Notes: generated by a model not told the origin, from the sequence alone. Numbered from the stretch's first letter, positions 35,021 through 43,909 are shown. The stretch: 62,372 nucleotides of DNA from Desulfofundulus thermobenzoicus (GCF_009428905.1 NZ_WHYR01000020.1:1-62372); one strand, 5' to 3'. Translations and numbers: made by a program.

Positions 35021-35097
35021 TGGCGGAGCTGACGGGAGTCGAACCCGCGATCTCCGGCGTGACAGGCCGGCATGTTAGACCACTACACCACAGCTCC
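35021..35097 (-). tRNA. tRNA-Asp (anticodon GUC)
   Basis: GGAGCTG pairs with CAGCTCC, CCA is encoded, and the anticodon loop is CTGTCAC (GUC). First gene of the array. Confidence 0.97.
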
Positions 35098-35144
35098 GTT
35101 TGACAATGCTCACAGGGCTTCGCCCCGCATCGCTGACAATCTTA

Positions 35145-35173
35145 AGTATACAAAAAATACGTCTGATTGTCAA
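35145..35173 (-). promoter_or_regulatory. Sigma-A promoter of the Asp-Phe-Gly-Cys tRNA array
   Basis: Perfect TTGACA (35168-35173), 17-bp spacer, TATACT (35145-35150) on the minus strand, 48 bp before tRNA-Asp. The leader contains the stem-loop GGGGC-GAA-GCCC. Confidence 0.9.
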
Positions 35174-35354
35174 TTGAAATTTTACGTCGCTCGGGAGAAA
35201 ATTTTTGGGCTCTACCGGTTCATGGAACCGTTTAATTATTTTGCATCCGGATCACGGGGAATAACAGGCGGGGCTGCAGGAAAGTTCACCACCGGTGGAG
35301 TATTTTTATTTAAGCCGGCCTAAAAAGCCGCAAAATACACCTGGAGGGTTAAGA

Positions 35355-37808
35355 TTGGTCACAGCAGATACCGGAAACCGTTTACGCATACCGGCGGATA
35401 AGCTGCGCCGTCGTTGCCGCCCGGAGGAATTGCCCTGGGAAACCACCGCCCAGGTCACCCCGTTACAGGACTTTATCGGACAGGAACGGGCCGTACGGGC
35501 CATGGAATTCGGCCTGGCCATGAATGCCCCGGGCTACAATATCTATGTGGCCGGCCCGCCGGGCACGGGCAAAAGCACATACACCCAGGAGGTTCTTACC
35601 CGCCGGGCCGCCCGGGGAACGGCACCGGATGACTGGTGCATTCTATATAATTTTACCAATCCCGACCGGCCCCTGGCCATTTCCCTGCCACCGGGAAGGG
35701 GCCAGATTTTCAAGCGGGATATGGAAGAATTGATTGGTGACCTGCGTACGGCCATCCCCAAAGTATTTGAGGGAGCCGATTATGAGCAGAACAAGCAGGC
35801 CGTACTCCACGAACTGGAATCCCAGGTACAGGAAGCCCTGGAGCATCTCCGACAGGACGCCTTACAATCCGGTTTTGCCATGAAGCAGGGCCCCACCGGC
35901 TTTATCTTCGCGCCCCTCAAGGATGGCCGGCGTATGTCCCAGGAAGAATTTGACGCCCTGGCTCCGGAAGAACGGCGGGAAATAGAAAACCGGGCACGCA
36001 TGCTTCAACAAAAACTGGATGATATGGTTAATAATGGCCGTTTCCTGGAGAAAAAGGCCAGGGAACGCATCCAGGCACTGGAAAAGGAAATAGCCGGCCT
36101 GGCCATCGGCCCCCTGGTGGAACGGCTGCAGGAAAAATACCGGGACTTTCCCCGGGTGGTACGTTTCCTGGGAGAGGTGGCCGAGGACGTTACCCGCAAC
36201 CTGGATCATTTTAAAACCCAGGAAAGTGCGCCCGCCCAGACACCATTTGGTTTCCCCGTGGAGACCACGGACATTTTTCACCGTTACCAGGTAAATCTTT
36301 TCGTCAACAACGGGGACACCCGGGGTATGCCGGTGGTGGTGGAAAACAACCCCCATTACTATAATCTCTTTGGTAAAATAGAATACCGCAGTTTTATGGG
36401 CAGTCTGAGCACCGACTTCACCATGATTAAAGCCGGCGCCATCCACCGGGCCAACGGCGGCTACCTGGTTTTACAGGCCCGAGATGTTCTGGCCGATCCC
36501 ATTGTGTGGGACAAGTTGAAAAAATCGTTAAAAAACAGTCAGGCGGTGGTGGAAAACATCGGGGAACATTTTCGTCTCATTCCCACCGCCACATTAAAAC
36601 CGGAGCCAATCCCGTTGAACGTAAAAGTGGTGCTCATCGGTAGCCATTATTTGTATCACCTTCTGCATGCCCTGGATGAAGATTACCAGAAATTTTTCAA
36701 GGTGAAGGTGGATTTTGACACCGAAATGCCCCGCACCCCGGAAAACCTGGAGCATTACGCCGCCTTTGTCAGTTCCGTGTGCCGGCGGGAAAACTTAAAA
36801 CATTTTGACCGTTCCGGTCTGGCGGAGTTAATTGAATACGGCTCCCGCCTGGCCGCCAACCAGAACAAACTTTCCACCCGCTTCAACGAAGTGGTTGAAA
36901 TTATCTATGAAGCGGCAGCCTGGGCCGATATGGAAGCATCTACCAACGTTTCCGCCCCCCACGTGCGCCGGGCCATTGAAGAAAGGGTTTACCGCTCCAA
37001 CCGGTTGGAGGAAAAAATCCAGGAAATGATGGTCCAGGGCAAGATACTGGTGGATACCGCGGGGGCAGTGGTGGGACAGGTAAACGCCCTTTCCGTGCTG
37101 GACGTGGGAGATTACTCCTTTGGCCGCCCTTCCCGCATCACCGCTAAAACCTTTATGGGCCAGGAGGGCGTGGTGAACATTGAACGGGAAACCCGCATGA
37201 GCGGCAGCCTGCACACTAAAGGGGTACTCACCCTGGCCGGTTTTTTGGGCAGCCGTTTTGCCCAGGACAAACCCCTGCGCCTGTCGGCCCGCATCACCTT
37301 TGAACAATTGTATGAAGGGGTGGATGGGGACAGCGCTTCCAGCGCCGAACTGTACGCCCTTCTTTCCGCCCTGGCGGAATTACCCGTTAATCAGGGTCTG
37401 GCTGTCACCGGTTCGGTCAACCAGCACGGGCAAATCCAGCCTATCGGCGGAGTAAATGAAAAAATAGAAGGGTTTTTTGCCGTTTGCCGGGCCCGGGGAC
37501 TTACCGGCGAGCAGGGGGTAATCATACCCGCCCAGAACCTGGACAACCTGATGCTCAAACCTGAGGTGGTGGAGGCCGTTGAGCAGAACCTGTTTCATAT
37601 TTATGCCGTAAAATCCATCGAAGAGGGTATAGAACTGTTAACGGGAATACCGGCCGGAGAAAAACAGCTCGGCGGCCACTATCCGGAAGGCACGGTTTTT
37701 CACCTGGTGGACAAAAAACTGAGACAGTACGCCGAGGGTTTAAGCAGCTTCGGCCAGCAGGAGAATAAAAAAGAGGACGGGGAGCAATGCTCCGCCTGCG
37801 GCACATAA
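35355..37808 (+). CDS. LonB-like ATP-dependent protease (AAA ATPase plus S16 protease)
   Basis: An 817-residue protein with an N-terminal AAA module interrupted by a long coiled-coil insertion (about 150-270), Walker A GPPGTGKST (Lys73), and a C-terminal S16 serine protease domain with the catalytic Ser in DGDSASSAEL and Lys in GGVNEKIEGFF. It belongs to the 'ATP-binding protein / Lon-related' group (YcbZ, TTC1975-like) rather than to classical LonA, having no LonA N-domain. The TTG at 35355 follows GGAGGGTTAAGA; the longer frame from 35295 begins at a GTG without a ribosome site. The last residues contain CSACG, a possible metal knuckle. Confidence 0.9.
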   Translation: MVTADTGNRLRIPADKLRRRCRPEELPWETTAQVTPLQDFIGQERAVRAMEFGLAMNAPGYNIYVAGPPGTGKSTYTQEVLTRRAARGTAPDDWCILYNFTNPDRPLAISLPPGRGQIFKRDMEELIGDLRTAIPKVFEGADYEQNKQAVLHELESQVQEALEHLRQDALQSGFAMKQGPTGFIFAPLKDGRRMSQEEFDALAPEERREIENRARMLQQKLDDMVNNGRFLEKKARERIQALEKEIAGLAIGPLVERLQEKYRDFPRVVRFLGEVAEDVTRNLDHFKTQESAPAQTPFGFPVETTDIFHRYQVNLFVNNGDTRGMPVVVENNPHYYNLFGKIEYRSFMGSLSTDFTMIKAGAIHRANGGYLVLQARDVLADPIVWDKLKKSLKNSQAVVENIGEHFRLIPTATLKPEPIPLNVKVVLIGSHYLYHLLHALDEDYQKFFKVKVDFDTEMPRTPENLEHYAAFVSSVCRRENLKHFDRSGLAELIEYGSRLAANQNKLSTRFNEVVEIIYEAAAWADMEASTNVSAPHVRRAIEERVYRSNRLEEKIQEMMVQGKILVDTAGAVVGQVNALSVLDVGDYSFGRPSRITAKTFMGQEGVVNIERETRMSGSLHTKGVLTLAGFLGSRFAQDKPLRLSARITFEQLYEGVDGDSASSAELYALLSALAELPVNQGLAVTGSVNQHGQIQPIGGVNEKIEGFFAVCRARGLTGEQGVIIPAQNLDNLMLKPEVVEAVEQNLFHIYAVKSIEEGIELLTGIPAGEKQLGGHYPEGTVFHLVDKKLRQYAEGLSSFGQQENKKEDGEQCSACGT

Positions 37809-37924
37809 ATATTTCGGAAAAACAGCCAAAGGGGAGCGTCCTCCGCCTTGCCGGCAAAATACAACGGCATTTCAGGTAAAATTTCATCCCGTATCTGCTG
37901 CCTTTCCGCCGGCTAAAAAATACC

Positions 37925-37940
37925 CGGCATAACGATGCCG
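37925..37940 (-). terminator. Rho-independent terminator of the polyamine operon
   Basis: CGGCAT-CGTT-ATGCCG on the minus strand is followed by GGTATTTTTT, seven bases after the speB stop. Confidence 0.8.
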
Positions 37941-37947
37941 CGAAAAG

Positions 37948-38817
37948 TTAATGCCCCCGGTTGGCAAAACACAGGATGGCTTCCCGCACTATCCTGGCCG
38001 CCAGAAGGGATGTGCGTTCCGTGGGATCGTAAACCGGACTCACTTCCACCAGATCCATTCCCACCACCTGCAGGCGGGATAGCAGATATAAAGCCTGAAA
38101 AACCTCCCGGGGCGTGCATCCCCCCGGCTCGGGAGCACCCGTGCCGGGGGCATAGGCCGGGTCCAGCACATCTATGTCCAGGGTCAGGTAAACCGGTCGC
38201 CCTTCCAGTTGCCCCCACACCTTTTGCAGGGGCGCACAAATTTCTTCCAGGAAAAGATGGGTGCAGGCCCGGGCATAGGCAAACTCTTCCCGGGTGCCGG
38301 AACGGATGCCGAACTGGAAAAGGTTGCCCTCCCCCACCACCCCGGCCACCCGGCGCATCACCGTGGCGTGGGAAAGCCTTTCCCCCAGGTACTCGTCCCG
38401 CAGGTCGGCATGGGCGTCCAGTTGAACCACCACCAGATCCGGATGAACCCGGGCCACCGCCTCCACCGCCGGCAGGGTAACCAGGTGTTCGCCACCCAGC
38501 AAAAGGGGAAACTTGCCGTCGTCCACAATACCGGCCACCGCACTGCCAACGCGGCTCAAGCTGACCTTTACCCCGCCGGGGGGCAGCACCAGATCACCGG
38601 CGTCATAAAAGGCACACTGGGATAGTTCCCGTTCCAGTGCGGGGCTGTATTCTTCCAGGCCCACACTGACCTGCCGGATGTGGGCCGGGCCGAAACGGGT
38701 ACCCGGACGAAAGCTGACGGTCAGATCCATGGGCGCACCCAAAAGAACCAGGGAAGCCCGGTGATAATCGGCAATGGCGCCCATAAAGCCCCCGTTTTTC
38801 TCCCAAATCCCCTGCAT
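37948..38817 (-). CDS. speB: Agmatinase
   Basis: A 289-residue binuclear-manganese ureohydrolase that converts agmatine to putrescine and urea. The metal ligands are in LGGEHLVT, VQLDAHADLRDEY and LTLDIDVLDPAYAPGTG. Its place in one operon with arginine decarboxylase and spermidine synthase favours agmatinase over arginase. The ATG at 38817 is two bases from the speE stop. Confidence 0.93.
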   Translation of the reverse strand: MQGIWEKNGGFMGAIADYHRASLVLLGAPMDLTVSFRPGTRFGPAHIRQVSVGLEEYSPALERELSQCAFYDAGDLVLPPGGVKVSLSRVGSAVAGIVDDGKFPLLLGGEHLVTLPAVEAVARVHPDLVVVQLDAHADLRDEYLGERLSHATVMRRVAGVVGEGNLFQFGIRSGTREEFAYARACTHLFLEEICAPLQKVWGQLEGRPVYLTLDIDVLDPAYAPGTGAPEPGGCTPREVFQALYLLSRLQVVGMDLVEVSPVYDPTERTSLLAARIVREAILCFANRGH

Positions 38818-38819
38818 GA

Positions 38820-39659
38820 TTACCCTTCCTCGGACTGCAGCAGTTCCTCCACAAAGGGGGGCAGAACAAAAGCCGCCCGGTGCACGGCAGGGGTATAATA
38901 CCGGGTTTTTAAATCCGGCAATTGTTCCAGGTTTGCTTCCAGGGGATCATACTTTTTGCTGCCCATGGTAAAGGTCCACAGGCCGCCCGGATAGGTGGGC
39001 ACGCAGGCTAAAAACAGCCGGGTCACCGGGAAGATGCTCCGCACGTTCTGGATTATCCGGGGAATCAGATCGCGATTAAAGAAAGGTGATTCGGTCTGGG
39101 CCACAAACAATCCGTCCCCGGTGAGGGCGTCATGCACATCCTGGTAAAAGGCCCGGCCGAACAGGCCTTCCGCCGGCCCCACGGGATCGGTGGAGTCCAC
39201 GATGATCATATCGTAGGTGTCCCGGTTTTCTTTGACGTGTTTGATGCCGTCGTCCACAATCACCCGCACCCGGGGATCACCCAGAGCGCAGCTGATTTCC
39301 GGCAAATATTCCCTGGCGGCGGCGATTACCCTTTCATCAATTTCCACCAGGGTGGCCAGCTCCACCGAAGGGTGTTTCAAAATCTCCCGGATGGAACCGC
39401 CGTCACCGCCGCCAATGACCAGTACCCGGCGGGGGTTGGGGTGGGTGTTCAGACCCACGTGGGTGATCATCTCGTGATAAACAAATTCATCCATGATGGT
39501 GGTTTGAATCACGTCATCCAGGGCCAGCATGCGGCCGAACTGGTCCGTTTCATATACGGCCAGGTGCTGGAAGGGTGTTTTTTCCTCATGCAACGTCTTT
39601 TTGACCCGGCAGCTGATGGCCATATCCGGCGTCTGCATTTCCGTAAACCAGCAATTCAT
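38820..39659 (-). CDS. speE: Spermidine synthase
   Basis: A 279-residue aminopropyltransferase that makes spermidine from putrescine and decarboxylated SAM. The N-terminus [16 protein letters not shown], the SAM site [18 protein letters not shown], the active-site [13 protein letters not shown] and the putrescine-site residues in [12 protein letters not shown] are all intact. The ATG at 39659 follows AGAGGTGA; a longer frame to 39749 lacks a ribosome site. No SAM decarboxylase (speD) is in this window, so it must lie elsewhere. Confidence 0.95.
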   Translation of the reverse strand: MNCWFTEMQTPDMAISCRVKKTLHEEKTPFQHLAVYETDQFGRMLALDDVIQTTIMDEFVYHEMITHVGLNTHPNPRRVLVIGGGDGGSIREILKHPSVELATLVEIDERVIAAAREYLPEISCALGDPRVRVIVDDGIKHVKENRDTYDMIIVDSTDPVGPAEGLFGRAFYQDVHDALTGDGLFVAQTESPFFNRDLIPRIIQNVRSIFPVTRLFLACVPTYPGGLWTFTMGSKKYDPLEANLEQLPDLKTRYYTPAVHRAAFVLPPFVEELLQSEEG

Positions 39660-39681
39660 TGCTTTCACCTCTAGGATATTT

Positions 39682-40140
39682 TTAATACCACAGGGGTACC
39701 GCGGCCAGGGCGCAACCGATTTTTTCCACCCGGTGTTCGGTACCGGCAATCTTCACTTCCACCAGCTTCATTCCCCGGGAATCAAAAGCCTCCCGGAGCA
39801 TGGCTTCAATACGTCCTTCCGCTTCCTGCCGGGAACATCTCCCGGCAAACTCCATGATCACGCCAAAGCTTTCGGCCGAAAAACCTATACCCACGGCAGC
39901 CGCAATCAATTCCCCCGGCACGTCGCTAATGACATAGCCATAGGCGGTGGGTACCAGCGAACCGGGCGGAATAACCAGGTCGGGATCATACTGGGCGCCG
40001 GGCGGCAGGATACTGCTCACCCGGATGAGGTTGATATTCCCGATGCGTCCGGCCAGAAGGGCGTTGTCAAAGGCGGTTAACTGACTGTGGCCCTCGGCGC
40101 TGGCGGCGGTGAGGAAAAATTTCTGCGGGGTCGGTAACAC
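39682..40140 (-). CDS. pdaD: Pyruvoyl-dependent arginine decarboxylase
   Basis: A 152-residue proenzyme that self-cleaves to create an N-terminal pyruvoyl group and decarboxylates arginine to agmatine. The cleavage motif is [13 protein letters not shown], splitting between the two Ser, and LVPTAYGYV follows as in archaeal and clostridial PdaD. I chose GTG at 40140, because it gives the family N-terminus [17 protein letters not shown] and has AAGGGGG eight bases upstream; a frame from TTG at 40161 is seven codons longer. It heads the operon, so polyamines are made by the agmatine route. Confidence 0.92.
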   Translation of the reverse strand: MLPTPQKFFLTAASAEGHSQLTAFDNALLAGRIGNINLIRVSSILPPGAQYDPDLVIPPGSLVPTAYGYVISDVPGELIAAAVGIGFSAESFGVIMEFAGRCSRQEAEGRIEAMLREAFDSRGMKLVEVKIAGTEHRVEKIGCALAAVPLWY

Positions 40141-40189
40141 GGCATAAGCCCCCCTTTCCAAGTCTATTTGCCCGAAAACAACAAGTTAT

Positions 40190-40195
40190 ATTATA
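40190..40195 (-). promoter_or_regulatory. Candidate -10 box of the pdaD-speE-speB operon
   Basis: A perfect TATAAT on the minus strand, 50 bp before the pdaD start. No good -35 is visible, only T-rich sequence. Confidence 0.45.
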
Positions 40196-40246
40196 GCAAA
40201 AGACGTAAAAAAATAAATAGGTTTATAGAAATCTGCCCCTGAAAAC

Positions 40247-40295
40247 CCACGGGCTTGTCCCGTGGATCGAGCGGGGCGTCGCCCGTCAGGGCGAC
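40247..40295. repeat. Two adjacent short-loop hairpins, IS200/IS605-end-like
   Basis: CCACGGG-CTTGT-CCCGTGG (40247-40265) and GTCGCCC-GTCA-GGGCGAC (40278-40295) lie in tandem without a T-run. The first resembles the subterminal hairpins of IS200/IS605 elements. No transposase or TnpB is nearby, so it is a remnant at most, or a pair of unrelated structured sites. Confidence 0.35.
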
Positions 40296-40383
40296 ACAAG
40301 TGTATAAATAAAAATGCGCGTGATCAAATAAAGCCTTTTCTTGTGGTATAATTAGCTCAAGAATGATCAGGTGGTGAAGATAG

Positions 40384-40614
40384 TTGATTTATAAACTGCC
40401 CGTGACAATCAAACTGTACGACAGGGAGTACATCGCCCGCTGCGAGCCGTTAAGGGCCACCGCCACGGGGGACACCCCGGATGAAGCGTTAAATAATTTA
40501 AGAGAAGCCTTAGACGAAATGATAAAGGAATTCGGCAGGAAAGCGGTGTTTCAAGACATCAGCCCCGAAGTTGACGTGATATGGTCTTCATGGGGGTGGG
40601 TTGCCACCAGGTAA
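40384..40614 (+). CDS. HicB-like (UPF0150) antitoxin-fold protein, possibly truncated
   Basis: A 76-residue protein with the HicB partial RNase-H fold: LPVTIKLYDREYIARCEPLRA then a helix, TPDEALNNLREALDEMIKEF. No HicA toxin gene precedes it. The last 13 or so residues (WSSWGWVATR region) are encoded antisense to a metallo-beta-lactamase fragment, so the natural C-terminus seems to have been replaced at a recombination junction near 40578. The TTG at 40384 follows AGGTGGTGA six bases upstream, with TATAAT at 40347-40352. It may be a solitary regulator or a relic of a toxin-antitoxin pair. Confidence 0.6.
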   Translation: MIYKLPVTIKLYDREYIARCEPLRATATGDTPDEALNNLREALDEMIKEFGRKAVFQDISPEVDVIWSSWGWVATR

Positions 40615-40697
40615 TCAACCTTGTTGACCCCGTGCTGCTTGAGATAAGACACCACTGCCGGGCCGTCGTCGTTGTTCCCGGCGTCTACACGGGCGCT
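40578..40697 (-). pseudogene. Internal fragment of a ComEC/MBL-fold hydrolase
   Basis: On the minus strand the frame reads DAGNNDDGPAVVSYLKQHG followed by YLVATHPHEDHI, the first metal-binding block of the metallo-beta-lactamase fold as found in ComEC-like and secreted MBL hydrolases. Upstream is a stop and downstream the similarity ends abruptly after HEDHI, inside the HicB-like gene on the other strand. About 40 codons survive, with no start or C-terminus. It marks a recombination junction. Confidence 0.7.
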
Positions 40698-41410
40698 TTA
40701 ACTGTTCTTCTATTGCTGTAAGGACATACGGCAAGGCATTTTCCGCATGTGCGAACCCCTTTGTTTACTGCCACGTAATTGCGGTACTCCTCGCACTTTT
40801 CCACATCTAGCCGCGCCGAGCGCGGTTCGGCCGGGTTAAAATCCCGCCCTTTTATTGCCCCCGCCGGGCAAGCTTCCACGCATTTCGCGCAACCGCGGCA
40901 ACCTTTTTCCATGGGCTTGCCCGCGGGCAGGGGAGCATCGGTCAGTACGGTACCCCAGCGGACCCGCGGGCCGTCCCGGGGGGTGATGAGAAGGCAGCTT
41001 TTGCCGATCCACCCCATTCCGGACAGGTGAGCAGCCAGTTTGTGGGAAAATACCCCGGCAAAATGCCTGCCGGGGACGCGCAGAGAAGCCGCCACCGGCA
41101 TGGCGCGGTACCCTGCGCCCTCTATTTCACGGGCCAGGTTAAAAGTAAGCTGATCCAGCATCAAGTTGCATACATGGTACACGTAGCGGTCGTAGGTTAC
41201 CAGAACGCCGGGATCAGTCTCAGCCACGGCCAACATTTCCACCAGACCCACGGGCATGGCTATACCCACCGATACGGCCGCGGGAAAGGAAGCCGGTATA
41301 TCTCCTCCCTGCTCACGGATGAACCCGGTTGCAGGAGCGAGATCCGCCACCCCGAAATAACCGGCGCCACCATTTTGCGCTATTCCCTTTAATTTTGCCA
41401 GTAATTCCAT
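40685..41410 (-). CDS. 4Fe-4S double-cluster protein, epoxyqueuosine-reductase-like
   Basis: A 241-residue protein related to the C-terminal part of QueG-like and reductive-dehalogenase-like 4Fe-4S proteins. An N-terminal alpha/beta domain contains GYFGVADL and KSCLLITPRDGP. Two cluster motifs follow, CRGCAKCVEACPAGAI and CGKCLAVCPYS with an earlier Cys at VEKCEEY. It probably carries two 4Fe-4S clusters; the reaction is unknown. I chose the ATG at 41410 (GGTGGAG upstream) over 41437, which has no ribosome site. It follows a flavin-reductase-like gene by 30 bp. Confidence 0.8.
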   Translation of the reverse strand: MELLAKLKGIAQNGGAGYFGVADLAPATGFIREQGGDIPASFPAAVSVGIAMPVGLVEMLAVAETDPGVLVTYDRYVYHVCNLMLDQLTFNLAREIEGAGYRAMPVAASLRVPGRHFAGVFSHKLAAHLSGMGWIGKSCLLITPRDGPRVRWGTVLTDAPLPAGKPMEKGCRGCAKCVEACPAGAIKGRDFNPAEPRSARLDVEKCEEYRNYVAVNKGVRTCGKCLAVCPYSNRRTVKAPV

Positions 41411-41440
41411 AATATTTTGCTCCACCGGCACTTTCATTTT

Positions 41441-41998
41441 TCATTTTTTAAGCCTGGCGAAACCCATATCAGCCAGATGTCTGGTCACTGCCCAGTACTG
41501 CCCGGCCACAAAGGCCACCGGCTCAATCTTCTGCACGTTTATGCGGCCCTTTTCGTCCAGCACAGCCTCGTCCACATGCACGGCCAGAACTTCGCTGATA
41601 AACATGTCGTGTGATCCAAGGGATATGATTTGATTTACACGGCACTCGATGTTAACCGGGCACTCGGCAATCAGAGGGGCCTCTACTTTGGTAGCCGGCC
41701 GGGGAGTGAGGCCGGTCAGGGTGAATTTGTCCTCATCCCGGCCGGAAACCATCCCGCACAGATCCATTTCCTTAACCCGATCAGCTCCGGGAATGTTCAG
41801 GACAAACTCCCTGGTTTTGGTTAAAATACCGTGGGAGTAAGTTTGCGGACGTAAACTTACGCTTAACATGGGTGGCGAGGAGCAAACAGTGCCCACCCAC
41901 GCCAGTGTGATAATGTTGGGCCGTCCCTCGGAAATGGTGGTGACTAATACACTGGGTACGGGAAATAAAGCGGTGGAAGGCTTTTGAACTTTTTTCAT
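41441..41998 (-). CDS. Flavin reductase-like, FMN-binding split-barrel protein
   Basis: A 185-residue member of the flavoredoxin/flavin-reductase domain family. It starts with ALFPVPSVLVTTISEGRPNIITLAWVGTVCSSPPM and has LRPQTYSHGILTKTREFVLNIP, the standard FMN-binding pattern. It may reduce flavin or transfer electrons with the neighbouring iron-sulfur protein. The ATG at 41998 has AGGGGG nine bases upstream. Confidence 0.88.
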   Translation of the reverse strand: MKKVQKPSTALFPVPSVLVTTISEGRPNIITLAWVGTVCSSPPMLSVSLRPQTYSHGILTKTREFVLNIPGADRVKEMDLCGMVSGRDEDKFTLTGLTPRPATKVEAPLIAECPVNIECRVNQIISLGSHDMFISEVLAVHVDEAVLDEKGRINVQKIEPVAFVAGQYWAVTRHLADMGFARLKK

Positions 41999-42052
41999 CC
42001 TGGAGAACCCCCTCATTTATGTTATTTTTTAAAAAAATGGTACCACCCTTTA

Positions 42053-42688
42053 TCATCTAAATGCTAATACCCGGGCGAAAAAGTCAGCCACCATATCCCC
42101 AACTTTAGCCTCATATCCCCACCAAAAATGATCAGCCCCGGGAATCAGCTCAACAATCTTTGGTTCGGCCATACCGGCAGTTTCCTTTAAGACCGAGGAA
42201 GGGGGAATTATATTATCTTCCGCCCCAGTAACAATCAACTTTGGTTTGGTGCATTCCTTGAGCACGTTGGCAGGGATAACCGGGGAAACGGCCGCGATGG
42301 CCCGAACTACATCATTGGTGTTACCAACTGCCAGGGCCACCATTCCCCCGAAGGAATAACCCATGATGCCGATCCGGGACGGGTCGATTTCTTCCTGGTT
42401 TACGAGCAATAAAAGGGCCGCCTGCGCGTCTTCCTGTTCCCCGATTCCGTTAGCAAAGCAACCCTGGCTGCGGCCCACACCGCGAAAGTTGAAACGCAGG
42501 CTGGCTATTCCATTACTGGTCAAAGCCCGGCTAACGGCGAGGATGATGTTGTTATTCATATTGCCACCGTAGAGGGGATGGGGGTGACACAGCACTACTC
42601 CGGGAAAGGGACCAGGAACAGCCGGCAGGTCCAGGAAAGCTTCCAGGACCAGACCGGAACCGGGCAGATCAATTTGTATTTTTCTCAT
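42053..42688 (-). CDS. Alpha/beta hydrolase (dienelactone-hydrolase-like)
   Basis: A 211-residue serine hydrolase. It has VVLCHPHPLYGGNMNNN, the oxyanion region, the nucleophile elbow GYSFGG (about residue 103), the acid region VTGAEDNIIPP and the catalytic His in PGADHFWWG. This 'HPHPxxGG' group is widespread with unknown physiological esters. The ATG at 42688 follows GGGAAGTGA. It is 54 bp upstream of the flavin-reductase-like gene on the same strand and may form an operon of three with the 4Fe-4S protein. Confidence 0.85.
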   Translation of the reverse strand: MRKIQIDLPGSGLVLEAFLDLPAVPGPFPGVVLCHPHPLYGGNMNNNIILAVSRALTSNGIASLRFNFRGVGRSQGCFANGIGEQEDAQAALLLLVNQEEIDPSRIGIMGYSFGGMVALAVGNTNDVVRAIAAVSPVIPANVLKECTKPKLIVTGAEDNIIPPSSVLKETAGMAEPKIVELIPGADHFWWGYEAKVGDMVADFFARVLAFR

Positions 42689-42746
42689 ACGGTCACTTCC
42701 CTGTACACGCAAAATACCCGCAAAAAACAAAACGACCTTCTGAGGC

Positions 42747-42803
42747 TTAATCAAAACGAAGGGAAACCCTCTGCACCGTTCTTAGAACGGCTGTTTTGCG
42801 CAT
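42747..42803 (-). pseudogene. Relic start of a stalk-domain secreted protein
   Basis: Directly after leader repeat copy A the frame reads MRKTAVLRTVQRVSLRFD and stops. The beginning matches the MRKT-type signal peptides that follow leader copies B and C, but the rest is lost. It appears to be the degraded 5' end of a paralogue of the gene at 52781-54145. Confidence 0.55.
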
Positions 42804-42872
42804 CTTACAACACCCCCGCACCAAAGGCATTTACCTGATTTTTTCTACTTTCCGGAGCGGGTTCCTGCTTTG
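42790..42872 (-). repeat. Stalk-gene leader repeat, copy A
   Basis: About 80 bp closely similar to 54132-54213 and 54349-54430. On the minus strand the invariant core is AGTAGAAAAAATCAGG, preceded by GCAGGAACC(C/T)GC and followed by GGGGTG and ATGCGCAAAAC. The conservation extends from upstream noncoding DNA into the first signal-peptide codons. Confidence 0.85.
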
Positions 42873-42955
42873 GAGCCGAGATCCAATAAAAACATCTCCC
42901 TTTCGCCAATTTGCACTGAGTTCAATTGAACCACTTCCAGGAAAATGTGTCAAGG

Positions 42956-42994
42956 AAAAACCCTGTCGAACGGTGACGAATCGACAGGGTTTTT
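42956..42994. terminator. Bidirectional rho-independent terminator
   Basis: AAAAACCCTGTCGA and TCGACAGGGTTTTT form a perfect 14-bp stem with an 11-nt loop. T-runs exist in both directions. On the minus strand it ends the methyltransferase transcript, about 115 bp after its stop. Confidence 0.9.
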
Positions 42995-43108
42995 CTCGGG
43001 GAGGAGGTCACTTGAGCATTCCTGCTCCTAAGTTGAGTTTAACAGATAAGGGGAGAAACTGCCTGGCCTCACCCTGTTCTTATGTTTGGAATTGGTTTGT
43101 GCCAGGGC

Positions 43109-43909
43109 CTACTCTACTTTAAGCAGGTTAATCATCCGTTTGACTCTATTCCCTCTTTTCTGTGATATAAAGACGATAGAGTTATAGCGATAGTATTTCA
43201 GAGGCGGAGTAACTAAGTACTCAGAATAACTTTGGTCAACGTCAGTAATTTCATGAGGCTGGTAAAAAATATGAGCATCGATGCGGAGAGTCTCAAACCC
43301 GTATTTGTCTACAAGAGAGCAAATATCATCTCCCCAATCTGTATATACCAATATCCCTTGTTTCCTTAGCGGATCTCCATGATATACTTCTGGCAAGCCT
43401 CTTCTGCTTTTTGTTGGTCTACCTTCGTGTAAAGGTACTGTAAAAATATGATAACCTCCCTCTCTCAGTACACGGTAGATCTCGAAAAAAGCTTTACCTG
43501 GGTTTGCAACATGCTCAAACACATCTTGTGTAATTACCAGATCAAAACTGCTATCACCAAATGTTAGATTTTCCAGATCATTACATAGTATGCCATTTTT
43601 ATATTCACCTGGCTTCACATCATCGAAATACTCAAAACAAACATAACGAGGCAACTTCTTCAGTAGATTATAAATTGGCCCTACTGCTTGGGCTTCAAGG
43701 ATGTTGATACCCGATAATTCCCCAACACATTCCGAAAGAGACGCTGTCTTACCCAAAATAACCTCTATGACTGCCTTCGCAGTATCGGAGTTCCTTAGCG
43801 AAGCACCGCAAATATTGCATCGGGCCTCTCGAAATAACGTTATGCCTTCTTCTAAGCAAAAATCAGATTTAGCACCACAAATAAAACATCTATCATGAAC
43901 TACTCTCAA
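43109..43909 (-). CDS. SAM-dependent methyltransferase with N-terminal zinc-ribbon-like part
   Basis: A 266-residue class I methyltransferase of the methyltransf_11/23 type. The N-terminus has two Cys pairs (CFICG and CNICG), like the zinc knuckle of sugar C-methyltransferases. The core has VCFEYFDDV, LENLTFGDSSFDLVITQDVFEHV and YRVLREGGYHIFTVPLH. Its codons are clearly AT-richer than the surroundings, a sign of recent transfer. It may methylate a nucleotide sugar or a glycan. I chose TTG at 43909, because AAGAGGTG lies six bases upstream; a GTG at 43918 is nearly equal. Confidence 0.78.
   Translation of the reverse strand: MRVVHDRCFICGAKSDFCLEEGITLFREARCNICGASLRNSDTAKAVIEVILGKTASLSECVGELSGINILEAQAVGPIYNLLKKLPRYVCFEYFDDVKPGEYKNGILCNDLENLTFGDSSFDLVITQDVFEHVANPGKAFFEIYRVLREGGYHIFTVPLHEGRPTKSRRGLPEVYHGDPLRKQGILVYTDWGDDICSLVDKYGFETLRIDAHIFYQPHEITDVDQSYSEYLVTPPLKYYRYNSIVFISQKRGNRVKRMINLLKVE

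Noticed and set aside
40685..41437. Longer start of the 4Fe-4S protein at 41437
   Set aside because: No ribosome site before this ATG; GGTGGAG precedes the ATG at 41410.
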